From NCBI GenBank assembly GCA_035712345.1, contig DASTAY010000048.1, forward strand, positions 62,001 to 126,000: 64,000 nt of DNA, written 5' to 3'. Every line of letters starts with the position of its first letter. Position 1 is the stretch's first letter. The notes under the pieces were generated by a model. It had not been told where the DNA came from and did not search any database. It saw nothing but the letters and a program-made list of their open reading frames with translations. Positions 41,006 to 50,469 of the stretch are shown one piece after another. The DNA is from VRUE01 sp035712345 (lineage in GTDB: Bacteria; Actinomycetota; Thermoleophilia; Solirubrobacterales; 70-9). The position numbers and the translations under genes are program-made.

Positions 41006-41110
41006 GGAGCGTCGGGCGGCCCTCTCCCGGAGGCCGTCGCGCAGCTGGGTTGGCCGTGTGGCTTCGGAGCGGGGCACATGAGCCTCCGGGAGAGGGCCGC
41101 CCGACGCTCC
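41006..41110. repeat. Perfect 29-bp inverted repeat between ftsZ and GNAT gene
   Basis: Arms at 41006-41034 and 41082-41110 are perfectly complementary over 29 bases (begin GGAGCGTCGGGCGGCC). The 47-base loop contains GTGTG/CACAT-type short pairings. It lies between convergent genes, 22 bases after the ftsZ stop and 9 bases before the GNAT stop. It could be a bidirectional terminator but lacks T-runs; size and style match the other palindromic elements in the window. Confidence 0.92.
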
Positions 41111-41118
41111 TTCGTCGC

Positions 41119-41589
41119 TCAGAGGTCTAGCTCGTAGTAGAGCATGCGCGGGCCGTCGGGGGCGCCTTCGCGGTTGGTCAAGCCGCAGCTTTCGTATAGG
41201 GCTCTTGCTTCAATGTCTTCTTCGCCGGTGGTCAGCTCGAAGTGGTTGGCGCCCGCGGCGCGGGCCGCTTCGATTGCGGTGGTGAGCAGCGCTCGGCCGA
41301 TGCCGCGGCCGCGCTGGCCGGGAACTACGTAGAGCTCTTCCAGGTAGACGTCTTCAGCGCTTGACCAGAGCGAGGGGCGGATACGGAACAGGGCGATTCC
41401 GATCGCCGGCTCATCGCCCGCCAGGAGCACGACTATCGACTCCGTGGCAAGCAGCTCGCGGATGCGCTCGGCGAGGACTGGGATGGGCGGCGTCGGGTCG
41501 TCGTATTCGGTGTTGAAGTCGTGCAGGAGGCGGGCGATGTCGGTGGCGTCCTCGACGCCGGCCCGGCGGATCTGGCTGTGCTCGTCCAC
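41119..41589 (-). CDS. GNAT-family N-acetyltransferase
   Basis: A 156-residue acetyltransferase. The acetyl-CoA loop is ELYVVPGQRGRGIGRALLTTAIEAARA (motif A with RGRGIG), followed by ANHFELTTGEEDIEARALYESCGL, the usual C-terminal half. GTG 41589 is chosen because AGGAG lies 5 bases upstream; longer frames would overlap gcvT. Substrate unknown. Divergent from the glycine cleavage genes. Confidence 0.87.
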   Translation of the reverse strand: MDEHSQIRRAGVEDATDIARLLHDFNTEYDDPTPPIPVLAERIRELLATESIVVLLAGDEPAIGIALFRIRPSLWSSAEDVYLEELYVVPGQRGRGIGRALLTTAIEAARAAGANHFELTTGEEDIEARALYESCGLTNREGAPDGPRMLYYELDL

Positions 41590-41638
41590 GCTCACTCCTG
41601 GGTGAGAGCTTGGCAGGGCTCTCCAATACGCTGCGGCC

Positions 41639-42736
41639 GTGAGCGACGCCGGTCTCCGCCGCACCCCCCTCTACGAACGCCACGCCGAGCTCGGCGCCAA
41701 GCTGGTGCCGTTCGCCGGCTGGGAGATGCCCGTGCAGTACGAGGGGGTGCGCGAGGAGCACATGGCGGTGCGGACGCATGCCGGGATGTTCGACGTCTCC
41801 CACATGGGCGAGGTCGAGGTCGAGGGCCCAGGGGCGCTCGCCTTCCTCCAGCGGGCCCTCTCCAACGACGTCGCCGCGATATCGATCGGCGGCGCCCAGT
41901 ACTCCTGTCTCTGCAACGAGCAGGGCGGCGTCCTCGACGACCTCTTCGCCTATCGGCTGGGGGGCGACCGCTATCTGCTCGTCACCAACTCGGCCAACCA
42001 CGCCGCCGACCTCGCCTGGCTCGGTCGCTGGAGCCGCGGCTTCGACGTCGCGGTGCGCGACGTCGCCGACCGCTACGCGATGCTCGCCGTGCAGGGCCCG
42101 CACGCGCGGGCGATCGCCGGCGCCACGCTGGCGATCGGGCTGCCGGCGCGGATGCGCATCGCGGCGGAGCGGATCGGCAGGCGTCCGGCGCTGGTCTGCG
42201 GGACCGGCTACACCGGCGAGGACGGGGTCGAGCTCCTGATCGACCCCGAGGTCGTGCCGGCGATCTGGGCCGAGCTGCTCGACGCGGGGGTCGTCCCCTG
42301 CGGGCTCGGCGCCCGCGACACGCTGCGCCTGGAGGCCTGCTTCCACCTGCACGGCAACGACCTCAGCCCCGATCGCAACCCGATCGAGGCCGGGCTCGGC
42401 TGGTGCTGTCGGGAGGCGACCGGGTTCATCGGCGCCGAGGCCGTCGCCCGGGCGCGAGCCGAGGGCACCGCCGAGCGCCTGGCGCCGTTCAAGATCGAGG
42501 GCGCGGGAATCCCCCGCCAGGGCAACCCGGTTCTGGCCGACGGGGAGCGGGCCGGCGTCGTGACCAGCGGCAGCTTCTCGCCCTCGCTGGAGATCGGCAT
42601 CGGCATGGCCTATGTGCGTACCGAGCTCGCCGAGCCAGGCACGGAGGTCGAGATCGACGTGCGAGGCAAGCGCCGCGCCGCCCGTATAGCGTCCAAGCCC
42701 CTCTACGAGAGCCCCTCGTCCCGGAAGGAGAACTGA
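41639..42736 (+). CDS. gcvT: Glycine cleavage system T protein (aminomethyltransferase)
   Basis: Transfers the methylene group from lipoyl-bound aminomethyl on GcvH to tetrahydrofolate and releases ammonia. The 365-residue protein has FAGWEMPVQYEGVREEHMAVR, FDVSHMGEVEVEGPGAL, NSANHAADL and the folate-site GYTGEDGVELLI, with the C-terminal beta-barrel domain ending EIDVRGKRRAARI. GTG start. Only 49 bases separate it from the divergent GNAT start, too little for a glycine riboswitch. Confidence 0.96.
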   Translation: MSDAGLRRTPLYERHAELGAKLVPFAGWEMPVQYEGVREEHMAVRTHAGMFDVSHMGEVEVEGPGALAFLQRALSNDVAAISIGGAQYSCLCNEQGGVLDDLFAYRLGGDRYLLVTNSANHAADLAWLGRWSRGFDVAVRDVADRYAMLAVQGPHARAIAGATLAIGLPARMRIAAERIGRRPALVCGTGYTGEDGVELLIDPEVVPAIWAELLDAGVVPCGLGARDTLRLEACFHLHGNDLSPDRNPIEAGLGWCCREATGFIGAEAVARARAEGTAERLAPFKIEGAGIPRQGNPVLADGERAGVVTSGSFSPSLEIGIGMAYVRTELAEPGTEVEIDVRGKRRAARIASKPLYESPSSRKEN

Positions 42737-42738
42737 GC

Positions 42739-43131
42739 TTGGCCGACGCGAGCTACCCCGACGACCTGCTGTACCACGACCAGCACGACTGGGCGCGCCT
42801 GGAGGGGGACGAGCACGCCGTCTTCGGGGTCACCTGGTACGCCCAGGACAGCCTCGGGGAGGTCGTCTTCTACGACCCGCCCGAGGCAGGGGCGACCGTC
42901 GACAAAGACGCCTCGTATGCCGAGGTCGAGTCGGTCAAGGCGGTCTCCGACGTGATCGCGCCGCTCTCCGGCGAGATCGTCGCGGTCAACGACTCCCTCG
43001 CCGACGCGCCCGAGAAGATCAACGAGGACCCCTACGGAGAGGGTTGGCTGGTCAAGGTGAAGTTGACCGCGCCGGCCGAGGCGGACGCGTTGCTCAGCGC
43101 CGAGGAATATCGCAAATTGCTCGATGGCTAG
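42739..43131 (+). CDS. gcvH: Glycine cleavage system H protein
   Basis: Lipoyl carrier of the glycine cleavage system. 130 residues; the lipoylated lysine lies in ASYAEVESVKAVSDVIAP. TTG start at 42739 is supported by AGGAG 9 bases upstream, inside the gcvT 3' end. The C-terminal half EINVN-type AVNDSLADAPEKINEDPYGEGWLVKV is standard. Two bases after the gcvT stop, so co-translated. Confidence 0.96.
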   Translation: MADASYPDDLLYHDQHDWARLEGDEHAVFGVTWYAQDSLGEVVFYDPPEAGATVDKDASYAEVESVKAVSDVIAPLSGEIVAVNDSLADAPEKINEDPYGEGWLVKVKLTAPAEADALLSAEEYRKLLDG

Positions 43132-43170
43132 CGCGCCGCCCGCGCCTCCCGCTTCCGTAGCCTTGACGGC

Positions 43171-44574
<1,404 letters not shown>

Positions 44575-44576
44575 CC

Positions 44577-46091
44577 GTGCTCGCGGAGACCCCGATGCAG
44601 CGCGAACGCGCCGAAACGATCTTCGAGAAATCAAAGCCCGGGCGCCGCGCCGCGGTCCTGCCCGAGGCCGAAGTCCCGGAGCCGACCCTGGAGGAGTTGA
44701 TCCCGGCGAAGCTGCTGCGCTCCGAGCCGCCGCGCCTGCCGGAGATCGCCGAGCCCGAGATCGTCCGCCACTACAACCGCCTCTCGCGGCGCAACTTCGA
44801 TCTCGACTCCGGCTTCTACCCGCTCGGCTCCTGCACGATGAAGCACAACCCGCGCCTCAACGAGCGCATCGCGGCGCTGCCGGGCCACGCCCGGCTGCAC
44901 CCCGCCCAGGACCCGAAACGCGCCCAGGGGGCGCTGGAGCTGATGTGGCTGCTGCAGCGCTCGCTGGCCGAGATCTGCGGCCTGCCGCACGTCAGCCTGC
45001 AGCCCTCGGCCGGCTCGCACGGCGAGCTCGGCGGCCTGTTGCTGACGCGTGCCTTCCACGCCGACCGCGGCGAAGCGCGCCACAAGGTGCTCGCGCCCGA
45101 CACCTCGCACGGCACCAACCCCGCTTCGGTGACGATGGCCGGCTACGAGATCGTCAAGGTCGCCACCGACGAGCGCGGCGGGGTCGAGATGGACGACCTG
45201 CGGGCCAAGGTCGACGACGACGTCGCCTGCCTGATGCTGACCAACCCCAACACGCTCGGCCTCTTCGACGAGAACATCGCCGAGATCGCCGGCCTGATCC
45301 ATCAGGTGGGGGGGACGCTCTACTACGACGGCGCCAACCTCAACGCGGTGATGGGCCAGTCGCGCCCCGGCGACATGGGCTTCGACATCGTCCACGTCAA
45401 CCTGCACAAGTCGTTCAGCCAGCCGCACGGTGGCGGCGGGCCGGGGGCGGGACCGATCGCGGTGTCGGACCGGATCGAGCCCTTCCTGCCCCGCCCCCAG
45501 GTCGTGCGCCGCGAGAGCGGCAACGGCAGCGGGCCGCACTTCGACCTCGACCACGAGCGCCCGAAGTCGATCGGCCGCCTGCGCGGCTTCCAGGGCAACT
45601 TCGGCGTCTTCGTCCGCTCCTACGCCTACATCCTCAGCCTCGGCGCCGACGGCCTCGCCGAGGCGTCGGAGACGGCCGTGCTGAACGCCAACTACCTGAA
45701 GGCGCGCCTCGCCGGGGGCCGCGCCGGCACGCACCTGCCGATCGCGTTCGATCGGCACTGCATGCACGAGTTCGTCCTCTCCGGCAAGCCGATGAAGAAG
45801 GAGCTCGGCGTCGCCACCCTCGACCTCGCCAAGCGCCTGCTCGACTTCGGCTTCCACCCGCCGACCGTCTACTTCCCGCTCCTGGTCGAGGAGGCGCTGA
45901 TGGTCGAGCCGACCGAGACCGAGACCAAGGAGAGCCTCGACGCCTTCGCCGAGGCGATCGAGCAGATCCTCGCCGAGGCCGAGGCGGACCCCGAGAAGGC
46001 CAAGAGCGCTCCCTACACGACCCCAGTGCGCCGCCTCGACGAGGTCAAGGCGACCCGCAGGCCGGTCGTGCGCCAGTCGCTGGGCGGCTAG
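44577..46091 (+). CDS. gcvPB: Glycine dehydrogenase (decarboxylating) subunit 2
   Basis: C-terminal half of the split P-protein, carrying PLP. The 504-residue subunit shows FYPLGSCTMKHNPRLNE, LQPSAGSHGELGGLL, TSHGTNPASVTMAGYE and the PLP lysine in VHVNLHKSFSQPHGGGGPG. Length is normal. GTG start directly after gcvPA. Completes a gcvT-H-PA-PB operon; the lipoamide dehydrogenase (L protein) is not in the window. Its stop overlaps the converging epimerase stop by 4 bases. Confidence 0.97.
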   Translation: MLAETPMQRERAETIFEKSKPGRRAAVLPEAEVPEPTLEELIPAKLLRSEPPRLPEIAEPEIVRHYNRLSRRNFDLDSGFYPLGSCTMKHNPRLNERIAALPGHARLHPAQDPKRAQGALELMWLLQRSLAEICGLPHVSLQPSAGSHGELGGLLLTRAFHADRGEARHKVLAPDTSHGTNPASVTMAGYEIVKVATDERGGVEMDDLRAKVDDDVACLMLTNPNTLGLFDENIAEIAGLIHQVGGTLYYDGANLNAVMGQSRPGDMGFDIVHVNLHKSFSQPHGGGGPGAGPIAVSDRIEPFLPRPQVVRRESGNGSGPHFDLDHERPKSIGRLRGFQGNFGVFVRSYAYILSLGADGLAEASETAVLNANYLKARLAGGRAGTHLPIAFDRHCMHEFVLSGKPMKKELGVATLDLAKRLLDFGFHPPTVYFPLLVEEALMVEPTETETKESLDAFAEAIEQILAEAEADPEKAKSAPYTTPVRRLDEVKATRRPVVRQSLGG

Positions 46092-47032
46092 CCGAGGCCC
46101 TCGGCAAAGCCGGTCCGCCAGCTCGGGTAACGCGGCTGCCAGTCGAGCTCCCGCTTTGCCTTGGCGTTCGAGGCGCCGCGTATCTCGGTCATCATCACGA
46201 CCGCCGCCTCACCCGCGAGGAGGCGGCCGAGCCAGCGCGGGACCCGCCGCGGAGGCTTGGCGCCGACCGCGGCCGCAAACGCCGGCAGCCACTCCGAGAC
46301 CGGGGCGGGGTCGTCGTCGACGACGTTGTAGACACCGGGTGAGCCCTTGGTGACCGCAGCGGCGGTCGCCGTCGCGGCGTCCTCGATGTGGACGAAGGAC
46401 CACACGCCCTGGCCGTCGCCGACCACCGGGAACTTCCGCTTGCGCACCGCCTCGATCTGCTCGCCGCCGGGCCTGCCGGCCGAGGTGTATGGGCCGTAGA
46501 AGCCCCCATAGCGCAGGACCAGCCCCTCGATCCCCTCGGCGCCCGTCACCGTCCTCTCCAGACGTTCGATCGCCTCCAGGCTGCGGCGGAACTGCTCGGG
46601 CGGATCGGGGTCGAGCGGGTCCTCCTCGCTCTTGACCGGGCCGCCCGTGCGCGCATAGGGCCAGCTCGCGTAGCTCTGGGCGACGAAGCGCCTTGCGCCC
46701 ACCGCGCGCGCCGCGGCGAGCAGGTTGTCGGTGCCCTCGGTGCGCAGCCGGTTGGTCATCGCGAAGTCGCGATCGAAGTGCCGCGGCTCGAGATTGCCGG
46801 GGATCGAGGTCAGCTCGTGCAGGATGACCTCCGGCTCGGCCGCGGTGACCGCGCGGGCGACCGCGTCGGGGTCGAGCGCGTCGGCGGCGACGTGGCGGGC
46901 GCCGAGGCTCCGGACCAGGTCATGCTTGGACTCCGACCTGGTCATTCCGACGACCTCGTGACCGTCGGCGACCAGGCGCGGGATCAGGTGCCTGCCCATC
47001 GCACCGCCGGCGCCCGCGAGGAAGACCTGCAT
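46088..47032 (-). CDS. NAD-dependent epimerase/dehydratase-family protein
   Basis: A 314-residue extended SDR. The Rossmann start is MQVFLAGAGGAMGRHLIPRL, then LHELTSIPGNLEP and the active-site region RFVAQSYASWPYARTGG, where the Tyr-x-x-x-Lys is not obvious (YASWPYAR), so catalysis may differ. The WSFVHIEDAATATAAA and YNVVDDDPAPVSEWLP segments are typical nucleoside-sugar-epimerase-like ends. Substrate unknown. It follows ligD on the minus strand by 25 bases. Confidence 0.8.
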   Translation of the reverse strand: MQVFLAGAGGAMGRHLIPRLVADGHEVVGMTRSESKHDLVRSLGARHVAADALDPDAVARAVTAAEPEVILHELTSIPGNLEPRHFDRDFAMTNRLRTEGTDNLLAAARAVGARRFVAQSYASWPYARTGGPVKSEEDPLDPDPPEQFRRSLEAIERLERTVTGAEGIEGLVLRYGGFYGPYTSAGRPGGEQIEAVRKRKFPVVGDGQGVWSFVHIEDAATATAAAVTKGSPGVYNVVDDDPAPVSEWLPAFAAAVGAKPPRRVPRWLGRLLAGEAAVVMMTEIRGASNAKAKRELDWQPRYPSWRTGFAEGLG

Positions 47033-47057
47033 GGATGCACCGTAGCGCTGTCGTGCT

Positions 47058-47972
47058 TCAGAGCTCGGGCAGGTCTTGCTCCAGCTCGAGCACCGGGGCG
47101 AAGAGGTCGCCGTGCTCCTCGATCCGCTCGAGCACCTGGCCGGCTTCGAAGGCGAGCCGGGAGCCGTCGCCGCTGTCGGCGGTCGCCTCGACCTCCTCCC
47201 AGGTAATCGGGGTCGAGGCGGTCGGGCGTTCGCGCGCGCGCAGCGAGTAGACGGCGATCGTCGTCTTGCGTTGGTGGTTCTGCGACCAGTCGACGAAGAC
47301 CTTGCCCTCGCGTTCGACCTTCTTCATCTTCGAGACGACCTCGTCCGGGGTCTGCTTCTCGAGCAGCTGGGCGATCGCTTTGGCGAACGGTTTGGTCTGC
47401 TCGTAGGAGGCTTTCCCGTTGAGCGGGACGTAGACCTGCAGGCCCTTGGAGCCGGAGGTCTTGGCGAAGCTCTCGACGTCGAAGTGGGCGAAGAGCTCAC
47501 GCAGGCGCAGGCCGACCCGGCAGCAGTCGACGACGTCCGCCGGCGGGCCGGGGTCGAGGTCGAAGGCGAGCACGGTCGGCCGCTTCGGCGCCCGCGAGAG
47601 CGAGAGCGAGGGATGCAGCTCGATCGCCGCCAGCTGCGCCATCCAGATCAACGTCGGCAGGCTGTCGCAGACGCAGAAGTCGATCTTGCCCGCGTGGGGC
47701 CCGGCTTCGACCCGGGCGGTCTTCACCCATTTCGGCCGGTGCTTGGGGCAGCGCTTCTCGAAGAAGGCGGCGTCGAGGTCCTCGACGCCTTCGGGGAAGC
47801 GGCGCAGGGTCACGGCGCGGCCGTTGAGATGGGGCACGATCGTCTCGGCCACCTTGGCGTAGTAGTCGACCATCTCGCCCTTGGTGAAGCCGGTCTGCGG
47901 ATAGAGCACCTTGTCGAGGTTGGTGAGCTTCAGCTCACGGCCGTCGACCTCGACCTGGCGGCTGCCGGCCAT
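47058..47972 (-). CDS. ligD: LigD-type polymerase domain protein (NHEJ)
   Basis: A stand-alone 304-residue primase-polymerase (LigD Pol/PolDom). It starts with VEVDGRELKLTNLDKVLYPQTGFTKGEM and has the catalytic AFDLDPGPPADVVD, FAKTSGSKGLQVYVPL and VFVDWSQNHQRKTTIAVYSLRA. It fills ends with NTPs during non-homologous end joining. No ATP-dependent ligase or 3'-phosphoesterase domain is fused to it, and none is in the window. Directly downstream of ku (3 bases), so one operon. Confidence 0.93.
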   Translation of the reverse strand: MAGSRQVEVDGRELKLTNLDKVLYPQTGFTKGEMVDYYAKVAETIVPHLNGRAVTLRRFPEGVEDLDAAFFEKRCPKHRPKWVKTARVEAGPHAGKIDFCVCDSLPTLIWMAQLAAIELHPSLSLSRAPKRPTVLAFDLDPGPPADVVDCCRVGLRLRELFAHFDVESFAKTSGSKGLQVYVPLNGKASYEQTKPFAKAIAQLLEKQTPDEVVSKMKKVEREGKVFVDWSQNHQRKTTIAVYSLRARERPTASTPITWEEVEATADSGDGSRLAFEAGQVLERIEEHGDLFAPVLELEQDLPEL

Positions 47973-47975
47973 CGC

Positions 47976-48875
47976 TTATTTCGAGGCTTTGGCTTTTTTG
48001 CCGGCGGAGCGTTTCTTCGGCGCGGCCTTGCCCTTTTTCTTGCTCGAGGCTCGCGCGTTGGCCTTGGCAGGTTTCGCCCCGCCCTTCTGCTCCTTGACCG
48101 CGGCGATGCTCTCCTCCAGCGCGCTCATCAGGTCGGGGGCGGCGGTCGCCTTGGGCTCCTCGGTCTCGGGCGCACTGAGCACGTCCTCGCCCTCGGCCTT
48201 GCGTTCGATCAGCGAGAGGAGCTGCTCGCGGTACTCGTCGCGGTAGGCGCCGGGATCGAACTCGGTGGTCAGCGACTCGATCAGCTGCTCGGCCATCTCG
48301 ACCTCTTTCTTCGCCACCTTCTGCTCCCCCTGGGGAAGCTCCTCCTCGAGCTCGGACGGGGACACGACCTCGTCGGCGAAGCGCATCGTGGTCAGCGTCA
48401 ACACGCCGTCGCCCGGGCGCAGCGCCGCGAGGTGCTCCTTGTTGCGGAAGACGAAGCGGGCGATCGCCACCTTGCCCGACTCCTGCATGGCCTTGGCCAG
48501 CAGCGAGTAGGCTTTCTCGGCGCCCTCCGCCGGGCCCAGGTAATAGGGGCTGTCGAAGTAGATCGGGTCGATCTGGTCGAGGTCGACGAAGTCCTGCACC
48601 TCGATCGCACGGGTCTTCTCGGGCGCCAGCGCCGATATCTCGTCCTTGCTCAGCGGCACGTAGCGGTCGGGGGTGATCTCGAAGGCCTTGACGATCTCGC
48701 CATAGGGAACCTCCTCGTCGGTTCCCTCGGCGACCCGCCGGTGTTTGATCCGCGCGCCGTCGGACTCGCGGATCTCACGCAGCGAGATGCCGCGGCGCGC
48801 AACCGCGCTGTAGAGCTTCACGGGCACGTTGAGCAGCCCGAAGCTGATCGTTCCGCTCCAAATCGCTCTCGCCAT
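47976..48875 (-). CDS. ku: Ku protein (NHEJ end binding)
   Basis: Bacterial Ku homodimer subunit that encircles broken DNA ends and recruits LigD. The 299-residue protein begins MARAIWSGTISFGLLNVPVKLYSA and contains KAFEITPDRYVPLSKDEI, FVDLDQIDPIYFDSPYYLGP and the core DGVLTLTTMRFADEV. From about residue 260 the tail is Lys/Ala-rich, the DNA-contacting extension typical of actinobacterial Ku. ATG 48875 is the family start. Divergent from the ABC transporter genes. Confidence 0.96.
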   Translation of the reverse strand: MARAIWSGTISFGLLNVPVKLYSAVARRGISLREIRESDGARIKHRRVAEGTDEEVPYGEIVKAFEITPDRYVPLSKDEISALAPEKTRAIEVQDFVDLDQIDPIYFDSPYYLGPAEGAEKAYSLLAKAMQESGKVAIARFVFRNKEHLAALRPGDGVLTLTTMRFADEVVSPSELEEELPQGEQKVAKKEVEMAEQLIESLTTEFDPGAYRDEYREQLLSLIERKAEGEDVLSAPETEEPKATAAPDLMSALEESIAAVKEQKGGAKPAKANARASSKKKGKAAPKKRSAGKKAKASK

Positions 48876-48959
48876 CAGCGCATCACCTACCCGGATTCTG
48901 GCAGCAGGGCACCGATCGTTGCCACGGACCGGCGGCGCGAGAGCCTTCTTGCGTCCCAC

Positions 48960-48999
48960 TTGGCGACTAGCCCCCTGAAGGGGGCGGTAACTCGCCCAC
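48960..48999. repeat. Degenerate family C palindrome upstream of ABC genes
   Basis: TGGCGACTAGCCCCC-TGAA-GGGGGCGGTAACTCGCCCA: a perfect 6-bp inner stem, and a decayed outer part matching the uvrB palindrome (TGGCGACTTACC...GGTAAGTCGCCA). It lies in the ku/ABC intergenic region. Confidence 0.6.
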
Positions 49000-49022
49000 G
49001 GATGGTGAGGGATCATCCCCCG

Positions 49023-49679
49023 ATGCTGTTCGAGCTTCGCGAAGTCAGCCTCGCCCGCGGCGGTCGCCGCGTGCTCGACTCGGTCGGCGCCGAGATCGAG
49101 ACCGGCGCGACGGCGATCGTCGGCCCCTCGGGCAGCGGCAAGTCGACCCTGCTGCGCCTGCTCAACCGCCTTGCCGATCCCGATAGGGGGGCGATCTCCT
49201 ATCGCGAGCGGCCGCTCGTCGAGTACGACCCGCTGGTGTTGCGGCACGAGGTCTCGCTGGTGCCGCAACTGCCCACCCTGCTGGACGGGACGGTCGGGTC
49301 GAACCTGCGCTACGCGGCCGGCCTGGCAGGCAAGGATCTCGATGCGAGCCGCTGCCTCGGCCTCGCCGGCCTCGACCCCGCCTTCGCCGAACGCGACGTG
49401 ACGAAGCTCTCGGTCGGCGAGCAGCAGCGGGTGATGCTCGCGCGAGCGCTGGCCCAGGAGCCGGACGTGCTGCTGCTCGACGAGCCGACCTCGGCGCTCG
49501 ACCACGCCGCCCGCGACGCGGTCGAGGCGACGCTGCTGCGACTGCGCCGCGAGCTCGACATCTCGTTGATCGTCGTCAGTCACGACCCCGAGCAGGCGCG
49601 CCGACTCGCCGAGCGCGCGGTGCGGCTGGAAGCGGGTCGAGTCGTCGCTTGCGGTCCCCTCGAGGAGGCGCTCGCGTGA
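49023..49679 (+). CDS. ABC transporter ATPase, FetA/YbbL-like
   Basis: A 218-residue ATPase: Walker A VGPSGSGKST, Q-loop LVPQLPTLLDGTVGSN, signature LSVGEQQRV, Walker B VLLLDEPTSALD and the switch His in VVSHDPEQ. The preference for a YbbM-like permease downstream identifies it as a FetAB-type exporter, which is linked to iron and oxidative-stress homeostasis in E. coli. ATG 49023 has GAGGGAT about 9 bases upstream. Overlaps the permease gene (GTGA). Confidence 0.88.
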   Translation: MLFELREVSLARGGRRVLDSVGAEIETGATAIVGPSGSGKSTLLRLLNRLADPDRGAISYRERPLVEYDPLVLRHEVSLVPQLPTLLDGTVGSNLRYAAGLAGKDLDASRCLGLAGLDPAFAERDVTKLSVGEQQRVMLARALAQEPDVLLLDEPTSALDHAARDAVEATLLRLRRELDISLIVVSHDPEQARRLAERAVRLEAGRVVACGPLEEALA

Positions 49680-50446
49680 GCACCTCGATCCACGTCTCGC
49701 TCGGCCAGGTCGCCGCCGCGCTGGCGCTGGTCGCGCTCGCCGCGGCGATCTCCTTCTGGCGGCGCACCGACCTCGAGCGCGACATCGGGATCGCCACGGT
49801 CCGCTCGCTCGTCCAGCTGACCGCGATCGGCTACGCGATCAAGCTGATCTTCGACGCCGACACGATCTGGCTCGTCGTCGCGCTGCTCTCGGTGATGATC
49901 CTCTTCGGCGCGCTCACCGCGCGCAGTCGCGCGAAGAAGGTCCCCGGCGCCTTCTGGCCGCTGCTGATCGGGCTGGCGATCGCCGCCACCTCGACCCTCG
50001 GGCTGGTCGTCGCGCTCGGCATCTTCGAAGCGACGCCGCGCTATCTGGTCCCGGTCGGAGGGATGATGATCGGCAACGCGATGACCGCCTCGGCGGTGGC
50101 GCTCAACCGCCTCGGCGACGAGGTGAGCGAGTCCCGCGCCGCGATCGAGGCGACGCTGGCGCTTGGCGCGACCGCCCGCGAAGCGGCGGCTCCCTTCGTC
50201 CGCCGCGCCCTGCGCTCCGGCACGATCGCCCTGGTCGACTCGACCAAGACCACCGGCCTGATCTTCTTCCCGGGCACGATGGTCGGCATGCTGCTTGCCG
50301 GCGCCGAACCGACCGACGCGGTCCGCCTGCAGCTGATCCTCCTCTACGCCCTGCTCGGCAGCACCGCGATCGCCGCGCTCGTCGCCACCGGCCTCGCCTA
50401 TCGCAACTTCTTCACTCCGGCCCAGCAGTTGCGCGAGTTGGACTGA
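49676..50446 (+). CDS. ABC permease, FetB/YbbM-like
   Basis: A 256-residue UPF0014 membrane protein with about seven helices. The family motifs RDIGIATVRSLVQLTAIGYAIKLIF, GGMMIGNAMTASAVALNRL, RAAIEATLALGATAREAAAPFVRRALR and KTTGLIFFPGTMVGMLLAGAEP are all present. Coupled to the ATPase. Predicted to export iron; no metal regulator site is seen upstream. Confidence 0.92.
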   Translation: MSTSIHVSLGQVAAALALVALAAAISFWRRTDLERDIGIATVRSLVQLTAIGYAIKLIFDADTIWLVVALLSVMILFGALTARSRAKKVPGAFWPLLIGLAIAATSTLGLVVALGIFEATPRYLVPVGGMMIGNAMTASAVALNRLGDEVSESRAAIEATLALGATAREAAAPFVRRALRSGTIALVDSTKTTGLIFFPGTMVGMLLAGAEPTDAVRLQLILLYALLGSTAIAALVATGLAYRNFFTPAQQLRELD

Positions 50447-50469
50447 GGGCCTCTCCTTACACTGGGCGG

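Noticed and set aside
41590..41638. Glycine riboswitch before gcvT
   Set aside because: Only 49 bases separate the GNAT and gcvT starts, too short for the aptamer, and no conserved core is seen.
47076..49022. Long plus-strand open frame opposite ligD and ku
   Set aside because: Same artefact: the minus strand has intact Ku and LigD motifs. Only the last part (from 49023) is a real gene, the ABC ATPase.
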